DNA of 16,669 nucleotides from Candidatus Eiseniibacteriota bacterium. GTDB taxonomy: Bacteria; Eisenbacteria; RBG-16-71-46. Every line of letters begins with the position of its first letter. Position 1 is the first letter of the stretch. A program made the position numbers and the translations under genes. Location: the NCBI GenBank assembly GCA_005893365.1, contig VBPB01000086.1:1-16669 (forward strand), in the 5' to 3' direction. Below are positions 1 through 6,951 of this stretch, one piece after another. Under the pieces are notes generated by a model. The model was not told the origin of the DNA. It saw only the letters and a program-made list of their open reading frames with translations, and did no database searches.

Positions 1-2
1 CC

Positions 3-461
3 ATCGCGCGGCGCACCGCGGTGGACGAGCACCACGGGGCCCTGCTGCCCGAGGACAAGGTCGCGGTGATCGCCACGCTCGCCCAGGCCCATGGCGCGGT
101 GGCGATGGTGGGCGACGGGGTCAACGACGCGCCGGCGCTGGCGCGCGCCACGGTCGGCATCGCCATGGGCGGCATCGGCAGCGACGCGGCGATGGAGAGC
201 GCCGACGTGGTGCTGATGGGCGACGACCTGACGGCCCTCCCCTACGCCCTGGGGCTCGCCCAGCGCGCGCGCCGGGTGGTCATCCAGAACGTCACCATCG
301 CCTCGGGCGTCATGGTGGTGCTGGTGACGCTGGTGTTCGTGGGGCAGCACACCCCGTTCGGGCCGCTCAAGCTGCCGGTGGCGGTCTCGGGCCACGAGGG
401 CAGCACGGTGGTGGTCATCCTGAACGGGCTGAGGCTGCTGCGCGGGCGGCGCAGCCGCTGA
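3..461 (+). CDS. P1B-4-type heavy-metal-transporting ATPase, C-terminal fragment
   Basis: This is the end of an inner-membrane P-type ATPase that exports transition metals using ATP. The window opens inside the gene, so only about 152 codons are visible. The P-domain hinge signature GDGVNDAPAL, which binds Mg and couples phosphorylation to transport, is near residue 36 of the visible part. It is followed by IAMG and SADVVLM, as in CadA/ZntA/CoaT-type pumps. Two C-terminal hydrophobic stretches follow, and the last carries HEGST before a typical NGLRLL tail. The HEGxT motif in the final helix is the mark of the P1B-4 subgroup (cobalt, iron or zinc exporters such as CtpD, CoaT and PfeT). This argues against ZntA (P1B-2) or CopA (P1B-1). 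The matching SPC motif would lie upstream of the window, so the metal cannot be named. Confidence 0.9.
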   Translation: MARRTAVDEHHGALLPEDKVAVIATLAQAHGAVAMVGDGVNDAPALARATVGIAMGGIGSDAAMESADVVLMGDDLTALPYALGLAQRARRVVIQNVTIASGVMVVLVTLVFVGQHTPFGPLKLPVAVSGHEGSTVVVILNGLRLLRGRRSR

Positions 462-490
462 GGTCGCTCGGCCCGCTCCGGCATCGGGCC

Positions 491-523
491 GCGCGCGCGG
501 GCTCCGGGAGCCGCCGCGCGCGC
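491..523. terminator. GC-rich hairpin between convergent genes
   Basis: GGCTC (500-504) pairs with GAGCC (508-512) around a 3-nt loop. After a 2-nt bulge, nine more alternating GC pairs join 491-499 to 515-523. It sits exactly between two converging stop codons, where a bidirectional terminator is expected. There is no T-run on either strand, so factor-independent termination is only inferred. Confidence 0.5.
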
Positions 524-532
524 CGCCTCGCT

Positions 533-1039
533 TCAGCGCTTCCGCTTCACCTTCCAGGTGCCGGTCAGGGTCTTGTTGTCCTCGGCCTGCCGGGTGTCGA
601 ACGTGCCCTCGATGAGGTCGCCGCGGACCTTGCCCTGGAAGTGCGTGACCACCAGGCAGTCGCACTCGGGGTCGAGGTAGGGGACCAGCCGCCCGCGCAC
701 GGCGCCGCCTTCGGCGCGCACGAAGGCGATGGACAGGACCTCGGGCACCCGCGACACCGGCAGCCCCTGCGCCGGATCCTGGGCCGGCATGCGCTCCACC
801 GGACGCTGGCGCGGGATCATCACCACGTCGCCGTACGCGGTGTCCGCCCCGGCCGACAGCTTGAAGACGATGCTGCCGGTGCGCCCGTTGGTGTCGTTGC
901 GATAGTCGCCGCCCCACTCGCCGGCGAGCTTGGCGATGTCCACCGGGGCGCCGACCACCGGCACGGGCGCCGGCGCGCCACTGCAGCCGGCGACGATCAG
1001 GGCCGCCGCCGCCAGCGCTCCCAGCCGCAATCGTCTCAT
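533..1039 (-). CDS. Exported lipoprotein of unknown function (168 aa)
   Basis: The protein begins MRRLRLGALAAAALIVAGCSG, a lipoprotein signal peptide with a VAGC lipobox. Cys19 should become the lipidated N-terminus. The mature part is a small, probably all-beta domain. It opens with GEWGGDYRNDTNG, contains FKLSAG and DVVMIPR segments, and closes with GTWKVKRKR. The opening W-G-Y and closing TGTW segments resemble lipocalin-like or 'extracellular beta-barrel' lipoproteins, but I do not recognise a named family. An internal CDC (DPECDCLVV) could be redox active or bind metal. The start at 1039 is chosen because GGGAG lies 6 nt upstream; ATGs at 1045 and 1057 have no such site. The gene follows the DUF1080-like gene by 38 nt on the same strand and is probably co-transcribed with it. 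Confidence 0.75.
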   Translation of the reverse strand: MRRLRLGALAAAALIVAGCSGAPAPVPVVGAPVDIAKLAGEWGGDYRNDTNGRTGSIVFKLSAGADTAYGDVVMIPRQRPVERMPAQDPAQGLPVSRVPEVLSIAFVRAEGGAVRGRLVPYLDPECDCLVVTHFQGKVRGDLIEGTFDTRQAEDNKTLTGTWKVKRKR

Positions 1040-1077
1040 GGTCATCTCCCGGGCCATCCGGCCCCGCGCGACCGTCG

Positions 1078-1737
1078 TCAAGGCGATTCGGTCACGACCA
1101 CGTTGTCGAAGTACACCGTGCACTGCCCGGTGCCGCCCGTGTAGGCCGCGAGGCCGATCCGACCCCGGGCGCCGGCGCGATGCTTGTCGGTCCGATCCAC
1201 GGCGAGGGCGCCATCCACGGACACCAGGAACCGCTGGCCGCGCGCCTCGACCCGGAGATGATGCCACATCCCGTTGGCGTTGACGGCCCGCACTTTCGCC
1301 AGCGGCCATTCACGCACGTGCACCACCACGTCCTCGTAGCCCGGTCCGCGCAGGTCCACCCCCACGGCGCGCTGCGAGGCCTCGAGCCGCACGACCACCC
1401 CCTTGTCGACGCCGCGCATGGCGCACACGTCCACGTCCAGGGCGATGTCGGTCCACGCGCTGTCGCCGGCGCTGATGATCGAGTGCTCCTGCTTGCGGTC
1501 GGGCAGGTCGCCGCGCAGCATGCCGCGACGCACGCTCCACACGCCCGCCCGGTCGCTGGTCCAGCGCGCCAGCGAGTCGCCGTTGAAGTCGTCCTGGAAC
1601 AGGACGCGGCCCGCGGGGGCCGCGGTGCGCGGCGCGGGCGAGGGGAGCGCCTCACGCTCGGGCTCGGACGGGGTCGCGGCCGCCGTCACCAGGGCTGCGG
1701 CCAGCATGAGCAGGGAAGCGGACCCGGAGCGCGTCAT
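1078..1737 (-). CDS. Secreted LamG/DUF1080-like (3-keto-disaccharide hydrolase fold) protein
   Basis: This 219-aa protein has an N-terminal signal peptide (SASLLMLAAALVTAAATPS), a Pro/Ala/Glu-rich linker, and one concanavalin-like jelly-roll domain. The domain starts at RVLFQDDFNGDSLARWTSD and ends at YFDNVVVTE. The FxDDF...W opening, the central GxxVRLE strand, WHHLRVEARGQRFLVSVDG and the closing YFDNV are the pattern seen in DUF1080 and LamG-type domains. These bind or cleave carbohydrates or act as structural domains on secreted proteins. Catalytic residues cannot be assigned, so a lectin-like or structural role is equally possible. The start at 1737 places the signal peptide at the N-terminus; no convincing ribosome-binding site is seen. 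A TTGACT at 1770-1775 on this strand could be its -35 box. Confidence 0.7.
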   Translation of the reverse strand: MTRSGSASLLMLAAALVTAAATPSEPEREALPSPAPRTAAPAGRVLFQDDFNGDSLARWTSDRAGVWSVRRGMLRGDLPDRKQEHSIISAGDSAWTDIALDVDVCAMRGVDKGVVVRLEASQRAVGVDLRGPGYEDVVVHVREWPLAKVRAVNANGMWHHLRVEARGQRFLVSVDGALAVDRTDKHRAGARGRIGLAAYTGGTGQCTVYFDNVVVTESP

Positions 1738-1839
1738 CGCCCGCACACGGTGGCCGCTTCGTGCGCGCGAGTCAAGACGTGGGCGCCGACGGAGGCCCCG
1801 GTCTCGCGTTTGGGCTGGCGGTCCGTGAAGGGTCCGGGC

Positions 1840-1845
1840 TAGACT
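1840..1845 (+). promoter_or_regulatory. -10-like TAGACT placed for a leaderless arginase transcript
   Basis: TAGACT ends 9 nt before the arginase ATG at 1855. Transcription would therefore start at or next to the start codon. No Shine-Dalgarno sequence is present, which fits a leaderless mRNA. The -35 candidate is weak: CTGGCG at 1815-1820 with a 19-nt spacer. Confidence 0.35.
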
Positions 1846-1854
1846 GCGCGCCCG

Positions 1855-2775
1855 ATGTCGACCGATCGACGTTTCATCGAGATCATCGGCGTGCCGGTGG
1901 ATCTCGGCGCCGGACGCCGCGGCGTGGATATGGGTCCCTCCGCCATCCGGGTCGCGGATCTCCAGTCGCGCCTCGAGCTGCTCGGCCACCAGGTCCGGGA
2001 CGCCGGCGACGTCAACGTGATGATCCCCGAGACGCAGCAGGTGGGCGAGGGCAAGCTCCGTTACAAGGAGCCGCTGCTGGTCATGTGCGACGCGCTCCGC
2101 CAGCAGGTGGAGGAGGCGCTGCGCCTGGACCGCCTGCCGCTGGTGATCGGCGGCGACCACAGCATCGCCATCGGCTCGGTCGCCGGCTCGACCGGCCACT
2201 TCGCCAAGGCCGGGCGCCCGCTCGGGCTCATCTGGTTCGACGCCCACGGCGACGCCAACACGCCCGAGACCACGCCCTCGGGCAACATCCACGGCATGTC
2301 GCTGGCGATCGCGCTCGGGCTCGGCGATCCCGACCTGGTGCAGCTCGGCGGCCGCTCCCCCAAGGTCCAGCCGCGCAACACCGCCCTGATCGGCATCCGC
2401 GACGTGGACCCGGGCGAGCGCGAGACGCTGAAGCGCGTGGGCGTCACGGTCTACACGATGCGCGACATCGACGAGCGCGGGATGCGGGACGTCGTGGACG
2501 AGGCGATCGGCATCGCCAGCGACGGGACCGACGGCATCCACCTCTCGGTGGACCTCGACGTGGTGGATCCGGAGGACGCCCCCGGCACCGGGACGCCGGT
2601 GTGGGGGGGCATCACCTACCGCGAGGCCCATCTGGCGATGGAGCTGGTGAGCGATCGCGCCGAGATCGTGGCCATCGACCTGGTCGAGGTGAACCCGGTG
2701 CTCGACACGCAGAACATGACCGCCGTGCTCGCCGTCGAGTTGGCGCAGAGCGTACTCGGGAAGCGGATCTTCTAG
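1855..2775 (+). CDS. rocF: Arginase
   Basis: Arginase hydrolyses L-arginine to L-ornithine and urea with a binuclear Mn centre in the cytoplasm, allowing use of arginine nitrogen. The 306-aa length is normal for bacterial RocF. All metal ligands are visible: His102 in GGDHSIAIGS, Asp129/His131/Asp133 in FDAHGDANTPET, and Asp233/Asp235 in SVDLDVVDP. SGNIHGM at 142-148 is the arginase version of the substrate loop and separates it from agmatinase and formiminoglutamase. The C-terminal VEVNP (278 onward) holds the conserved Glu. The start at 1855 gives the normal N-terminus (IGVPVDLGAGRRGVDMGP). There is no Shine-Dalgarno site, and a -10-like TAGACT lies just upstream. The BNR-repeat protein gene begins 6 nt after its stop, so the two are probably one transcript, although no functional link is obvious. 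Confidence 0.96.
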   Translation: MSTDRRFIEIIGVPVDLGAGRRGVDMGPSAIRVADLQSRLELLGHQVRDAGDVNVMIPETQQVGEGKLRYKEPLLVMCDALRQQVEEALRLDRLPLVIGGDHSIAIGSVAGSTGHFAKAGRPLGLIWFDAHGDANTPETTPSGNIHGMSLAIALGLGDPDLVQLGGRSPKVQPRNTALIGIRDVDPGERETLKRVGVTVYTMRDIDERGMRDVVDEAIGIASDGTDGIHLSVDLDVVDPEDAPGTGTPVWGGITYREAHLAMELVSDRAEIVAIDLVEVNPVLDTQNMTAVLAVELAQSVLGKRIF

Positions 2776-2781
2776 CATCCC

Positions 2782-5700
2782 GTGAGCGACGCCGCGCCGA
2801 GACCGGGCATGCGCCGCGGGGCGGGTGACGCCCGGCGTCGGAGCGCCGCCCGCGCGGGGCGCGGTGCCGTGATCGTGGCGCTGCTGCTCCTCGCCGCCGC
2901 GGGCCCGGCCCGCGCCTTCGACCCGGCGCTGCTCGCGGGACTCCACTGGCGGCTGATCGGGCCGTTCCGCGGCGGACGCACCGTGGCCGCGAGCGGCGTG
3001 CCCGGGGCCCCCAACCTCTTCTACATCGGCGTCAACAACGGCGGGGTGTGGAAGACCACCGACGCCGGCCGCACCTGGACGCCGATCTTCGACGCCCAGT
3101 CCACCGGCTCGATCGGGGCGCTGGCGGTCGCCCCCTCGGACCCGCGCGTGATCTACGTCGGGAGCGGCGAGGGGCTGCAGCGCCCCGACCTGTCGGTGGG
3201 CGACGGGATCTACAAGTCCGGGGACGGCGGCGCCACCTGGCGCCACCTCGGGCTGCGCGACGGGCAGCAGATCCCGGCGGTGGTCGTCGATCCGCACGAC
3301 CCGAACCGCGTGTTCGCGGCGGTGCTCGGACACCCCTACGGCCCCAATCCCGAGCGCGGCGTGTTCCGCTCGACCGACGGGGGCGAGACCTGGCAGAAGG
3401 TGCTGTACCAGGACCAGGACACCGGGGCGATCGACGTGGTGCTCGCCCCCGCCGATCCGCGCACCGTGTTCGCGGTGATGTGGGCGGCGCGCCAGCCGCC
3501 GTGGGAAGGGGGCGGCGGCTCGTTCACGCTCTCGGCGAACAACGGGCTCTACAAGTCGAGCGACGGCGGCACCACCTGGCGCCGCATCACCGAGGGCCTG
3601 CCCACCGCCTCGGACCGGCTCGGCCGCATCGGCCTGGCGGTCTCGGCGAGCGAGCCGCGGCGCCTGGTCGCGGTGGTCGGCGCCGGCAAGGGCGCGGGCC
3701 TCTACCGCTCCGACGACGGGGGCGAGCACTGGCGCCTCGTCAACGGCGACCATCGGCTGAGCGACCGGGACGGCGACTTCGACGAGGTCAAGGTGGACCC
3801 CAAGCACGCCGACGTGGTCTACGTGGCCAACGTCGTGTGCTGGAAGTCGACCGACGGCGGCCGCACCTTCTCAGGCTGGCGCGGGGCGCCCGGGGGTGAC
3901 GACTATCACCGGCTGTGGCTCGACCCGGACGATCCGCGCGTCATCCTGCTCGCCGGCGACCAGGGCGCGGTCGTCACCGTCAACGGCGGCGACTCGTGGA
4001 GCTCCTGGTACAACCAGCCCACCGCGCAGTTCTACCACGTCAGCACCGACGACGACTTCCCCTATCGCGTCTACGGCGGCCAGCAGGAGAGCGGGTCGGC
4101 GGGGGTCTTGAGCCGCGGCGACGACGGCCAGATCACCTTCCGCGAATGGCATCCGGTGGGCGCCGAGGAGTACGGCTACGTGGCGCCCGATCCGCTCCAC
4201 CCCGGGATCGTCTACGGCGGCAAGATCCACCGTTTCGACCGCGCCACCGGGCAGGTGCAGGACGTCTCGCCCGATCCGCTCCGCACCGGCGACTACCGCT
4301 GGGTGCGCACCATGCCGCTCCTGTTCTCGCCGGTCGATCCGCACCTGCTCTACCTGGCGGCCAACGTGCTGTTCCGCACCGCCGACGGCGGCCGGCACTG
4401 GCAGACCCTCAGTCCCGACCTGACCCGCGCCTCGTACGACGTGCCGGCTTCGCTCGGGTCGCTGGCGCGCCTCGATCCCGAGCACGGTCGCCACCGTGGC
4501 GTCATCTACACCCTCGCGCCGTCGTTCTCGCGCGTGGGCCTGCTGTGGGTGGGCACCGACGACGGCTTGATCCACGTGACCCACGACGGCGGCCGGTCGT
4601 GGCACGACGTGACGCCGCCGGCGCTGACGCCGTGGAGCAAGGTGTCGCTCATGGAGGCGTCGCACTTCGACACGCTGGAGGCCTACGCGGCGGTGAACCG
4701 CTTCCGCCTCGACGACCTGCGCCCGCACCTCTACCGCACCCGCGACGGCGGCCGGTCGTGGGCCGAGGTGGTGGCGGGGATCGGCGCCGACGAGGTGGTG
4801 AACGCGGTGCGCGAGGACCCGGCGCGGCGCGGCCTGCTGTACGCGGGCACCGAGCGCGGCGTCTACGTGTCGCTGGACGACGGCGACCACTGGCAGTCGC
4901 TGCGCCTGGACCTGCCGGCGACCGCGGTGCGCGACCTGGTCGTGCACGGCGCCGACCTCGTGGTCGCGACCCACGGCCGCTCGTTCTGGATCCTCGACGA
5001 CCTGGAGCCGGTGCGCCAGATGGCCACGCTCGCCGCGGCGACCGCGCCCACGTTGCTGCGCCCGGCGCCGGCGGTGCGCGTGCGCTGGAACGCGAACACC
5101 GACACGCCGCTGCCCCCCGACGAGCCGGCCGGCAAGAACCCGCCCGACGGGGCCCCGATCGACTACCTGCTGCCGCGCGCGGCGGACGGGCCGGTGACGC
5201 TCGACCTCCTCGATCCCGCCGGGCGGCTCGTGCGCAGCCTGTCGAGTGCCGCGCCCGCGGCCCCACCCGACACCGATCTCAACATCCCCGACTACTGGAT
5301 CCGCCCGCCGCAGACGATCGCCACCGCCGCCGGGATCCACCGCGTGGTCTGGGACCTGCGCGGCGAGCCGCCCGCGGTCCAGCGTCACGACTACCCGATC
5401 GCCGCGATCGCGCACGACACGGCGCGCGAGCCGCGCGGGCCGTGGGTGCTGCCCGGCACGTACACCGTGCGGCTCACGGTCGCCGGCCACGCGGTCACCC
5501 AGCCGCTCGCCGTGCGCATGGATCCGCGCGTCCACACGCCGCGCGCGGGCCTCGAGCGCCAATACGACCTGGCGCTGCGGCTCACGGCGACGCTGGCCAA
5601 GGACACGACCGGCATCGGACGGGCCAGGGTCATGGCGACCCGACTCAAGAGCCTCGCCGCGCACGAGGCGGGCGGCACGCTCGCGGCCGAGGCCGACTCG

Positions 5701-5961
5701 CTGGCGGCCGATCTGCGCCGGCTCCAGACGGGGGAGGGCGAACCGCCGCCTGGGCAAGGCGCGCGGCCCCGCGAGAACCTGGCGCGGCTCAACGGCGAGC
5801 TGGGCCGCCTCTTCTCGCTGGTCGAGGGCGCCGACGCCGAGCCGACCGAGGCCATGGTCGCCACGGCCGCCGCGCTCGACCAGGCGTGGACCGATCTGGC
5901 CGCCCGGCAGCGGGCGCTGGAGGTCCGCTTCGAGGCCCTGGTCGGCCGCGACGGGCGCTGA
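2782..5961 (+). CDS. Secreted BNR/VPS10-like beta-propeller protein (1059 aa)
   Basis: This is a large exported protein of the 'glycosyl hydrolase / VPS10 (sortilin)-like' family common in soil bacteria. After a signal peptide (hydrophobic core about residues 28-45, ending GPARAFD), at least eleven BNR/Asp-box repeats (S-x-D-G-G-x-T-W type) occur. They are near residues 92, 146, 197, 259, 310, 356, 401, 533, 600, 653 and 697, enough for one or two propellers. ATHGRSFWILDDLEP follows at the propeller end, a hallmark of this family. A C-terminal Ig/FlgD-like segment comes next (VTLDLLDPAGRLVRSL; GIHRVVWDLRGEPP), then a helical tail from about 915. Hydrolase activity has not been shown for the family in general, and no catalytic residue can be assigned here. 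The GTG at 2782 is the first in-frame start. ATG at 2809 also keeps the signal peptide and is an equal alternative; neither has a good ribosome-binding site. Confidence 0.88.
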   Translation: MSDAAPRPGMRRGAGDARRRSAARAGRGAVIVALLLLAAAGPARAFDPALLAGLHWRLIGPFRGGRTVAASGVPGAPNLFYIGVNNGGVWKTTDAGRTWTPIFDAQSTGSIGALAVAPSDPRVIYVGSGEGLQRPDLSVGDGIYKSGDGGATWRHLGLRDGQQIPAVVVDPHDPNRVFAAVLGHPYGPNPERGVFRSTDGGETWQKVLYQDQDTGAIDVVLAPADPRTVFAVMWAARQPPWEGGGGSFTLSANNGLYKSSDGGTTWRRITEGLPTASDRLGRIGLAVSASEPRRLVAVVGAGKGAGLYRSDDGGEHWRLVNGDHRLSDRDGDFDEVKVDPKHADVVYVANVVCWKSTDGGRTFSGWRGAPGGDDYHRLWLDPDDPRVILLAGDQGAVVTVNGGDSWSSWYNQPTAQFYHVSTDDDFPYRVYGGQQESGSAGVLSRGDDGQITFREWHPVGAEEYGYVAPDPLHPGIVYGGKIHRFDRATGQVQDVSPDPLRTGDYRWVRTMPLLFSPVDPHLLYLAANVLFRTADGGRHWQTLSPDLTRASYDVPASLGSLARLDPEHGRHRGVIYTLAPSFSRVGLLWVGTDDGLIHVTHDGGRSWHDVTPPALTPWSKVSLMEASHFDTLEAYAAVNRFRLDDLRPHLYRTRDGGRSWAEVVAGIGADEVVNAVREDPARRGLLYAGTERGVYVSLDDGDHWQSLRLDLPATAVRDLVVHGADLVVATHGRSFWILDDLEPVRQMATLAAATAPTLLRPAPAVRVRWNANTDTPLPPDEPAGKNPPDGAPIDYLLPRAADGPVTLDLLDPAGRLVRSLSSAAPAAPPDTDLNIPDYWIRPPQTIATAAGIHRVVWDLRGEPPAVQRHDYPIAAIAHDTAREPRGPWVLPGTYTVRLTVAGHAVTQPLAVRMDPRVHTPRAGLERQYDLALRLTATLAKDTTGIGRARVMATRLKSLAAHEAGGTLAAEADSLAADLRRLQTGEGEPPPGQGARPRENLARLNGELGRLFSLVEGADAEPTEAMVATAAALDQAWTDLAARQRALEVRFEALVGRDGR

Positions 5962-6019
5962 GCGGGCCGAGCCGGCCGCGCGGCCGCCGGGGCGATTGCG
6001 TCCCGAGCCACGATTGTCG

Positions 6020-6048
6020 TTGACAGAGGCCGGCCCGTTCCGCATCCT
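6020..6048 (+). promoter_or_regulatory. Candidate promoter of the organosulfur operon
   Basis: A perfect TTGACA (6020-6025) is followed after 17 nt by CATCCT (6043-6048), which keeps the A at position 2 and T at position 6 of a -10 box. Transcription would begin near 6055, about 65 nt before the leader ORF and 250 nt before the first enzyme gene. The rest of 5962-6119 shows only a short GC palindrome (5973-5986) after the previous stop codon. Confidence 0.5.
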
Positions 6049-6119
6049 GGGTGTCGCCAAGGACGCGCCGCCGCAGCCGATGCTGCCGGCGGCGATTCCA
6101 TCTCGAGGATCCTGCGACG

Positions 6120-6212
6120 ATGAACCGCACCCGTACCCGCGCCACGACGTGTTGTTGCCGAATGCTCCACGGGAGCATGCGGCATCGGTGCGCTGGTAAC
6201 CGGGCGGGCTAG
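6120..6212 (+). CDS. Cys-rich leader peptide of a putative transcription attenuator (30 aa)
   Basis: A small ORF starts with ATG, with GAGGA (6105-6109) 10 nt upstream, and ends at TAG 6210-6212. The peptide begins MNRTRTRATTCCCR, so residues 11-13 are three consecutive cysteines encoded TGT TGT TGC (6150-6158). A fourth Cys codon is at 6189-6191. TGT is a rare codon in such GC-rich DNA, and a run of Cys codons in a short upstream ORF is the classical sensor of charged tRNA-Cys. It lies in the untranslated region of an organosulfur-scavenging operon, followed by mutually exclusive RNA hairpins. Polycysteine leader ORFs that act as cysteine-responsive attenuators are established in mycobacteria; the assignment here is by analogy. 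The peptide itself probably has no function after synthesis. Confidence 0.65.
   Translation: MNRTRTRATTCCCRMLHGSMRHRCAGNRAG
6162..6187 (+). promoter_or_regulatory. Protector hairpin and antiterminator segment of the attenuator
   Basis: ATGCTCC (6162-6168) pairs perfectly with GGAGCAT (6172-6178) around a 3-nt loop, starting only 3 nt after the last of the tandem Cys codons. The same 3' arm can instead pair with the 5' arm of the downstream terminator: 6171-6176 with 6255-6260, 6179-6182 with 6250-6253, and 6185-6187 with 6247-6249. That gives 13 pairs in three blocks. A ribosome stalled on the Cys codons would cover 6162-6168 and favour the second pairing. Confidence 0.5.
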
Positions 6213-6243
6213 ACCCCCGGGCCTTTAGGCCCCACAGCAGACC

Positions 6244-6285
6244 GAGCGACCGCGGCTCCCATTCCGATGGGGGCCGCGGTCGTTT
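6244..6285 (+). terminator. Attenuator terminator hairpin before the ssuE-like gene
   Basis: Positions 6247-6262 pair with 6267-6282 in 16 contiguous base pairs (one G-T wobble) around a TCCG tetraloop. Three weaker pairs extend the stem into TTT (6283-6285). The T-run is short, as often in GC-rich genomes. The hairpin lies 22 nt before the ssuE-like ATG and after the Cys leader ORF, which suggests conditional termination and not an operon end. A small GGGCC-TTTA-GGCCC hairpin (6219-6232) precedes it. Confidence 0.65.
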
Positions 6286-6303
6286 CCATTCCAGGAGGGC
6301 ACC

Positions 6304-6951
6304 ATGAGTCTCATCTCGCAGCTGTCCTCGCTTCGTGCCGTCGGCATTGCCGCGAGCCCGAACGGTGAGTCGTCGCGCTCGCGCGTGCTGCTGGCCGCGG
6401 CGGTCGCCTCGCTGCGCGACGTCGGGCTCAAGACCCAGGTCGTGGATCTGGCCCAGCTCCCGGCGGAGGCGCTGCTGGGCCGCGCCGCGGCGCCGGCGGT
6501 GGCACGCGCGGTGGCCGACGTCGCGGCCGCCCACGTGGTCGTGGTCGCCACCCCGGTCTATCGCGCCTCGTACGCCGGGCTGCTCAAGGTGTTCTTCGAC
6601 CTGCTCGACGAGGACGCGCTGGCGGACAAGGTGGCGGTACCGATCGCCGCGGGCGGCGGCGCCGGGCACCTGCTCGCCATCGACCACGGCCTCCGGCCGC
6701 TGCTCTCGAGCCTCGGCGCCACCGTCGTGCCCGGCGGCGTCTACGCCACGCCGTCCGGGTTCGTGGACGGCATCCCGAGCGAGGCCCTGCTCCAGCGCAT
6801 CGACCGCGCGGTGATGGAGGCGGTCTCGCTCACCGCGGCCACGGTCGCGCGAATCGAGAACCAACCCATCTCCCATGGCCTCGCCCATCCCTTCGGCCAT
6901 CCCTTCGCCCATCCGTCCGAAAGGCAGGTCCGTCATGCCCGTGCTTCCTGA
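6304..6951 (+). CDS. ssuE: NADPH-dependent FMN reductase, SsuE/MsuE family
   Basis: This cytoplasmic flavin reductase supplies FMNH2 to a two-component monooxygenase that releases sulfite from organosulfur compounds. The flavodoxin-like fold is recognised from the N-terminal strand and phosphate loop GIAASPNGESSRSR (14-27). TPVYRASYAGLLKVFFDLL (83-101) is the diagnostic SsuE/MsuE segment, followed by HLLAIDHGLRPLLSSLGA (122-139). The core matches the usual 180-190 aa. The last 25 or so residues are an extra tail with a HPFGHPFAHP micro-repeat. A perfect AGGAGG (6293-6298) precedes the ATG. The 3' end overlaps the next gene by 17 nt. With the SfnG/SsuD-like monooxygenase two genes downstream it forms the expected reductase-oxygenase pair, probably controlled by the Cys-leader attenuator just upstream. 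The exact subfamily (SsuE, MsuE or SfnE) cannot be fixed from sequence alone. Confidence 0.88.
   Translation: MSLISQLSSLRAVGIAASPNGESSRSRVLLAAAVASLRDVGLKTQVVDLAQLPAEALLGRAAAPAVARAVADVAAAHVVVVATPVYRASYAGLLKVFFDLLDEDALADKVAVPIAAGGGAGHLLAIDHGLRPLLSSLGATVVPGGVYATPSGFVDGIPSEALLQRIDRAVMEAVSLTAATVARIENQPISHGLAHPFGHPFAHPSERQVRHARAS

Noticed and set aside
1078..3807. Minus-strand open frame of 909 codons across arginase and the BNR protein gene
   Set aside because: Only its last 219 codons (1737-1078) have a signal peptide and a recognisable domain. The rest is His/Arg/Ala/Gly-rich antisense of well-supported plus-strand genes, a common artefact at this GC content.
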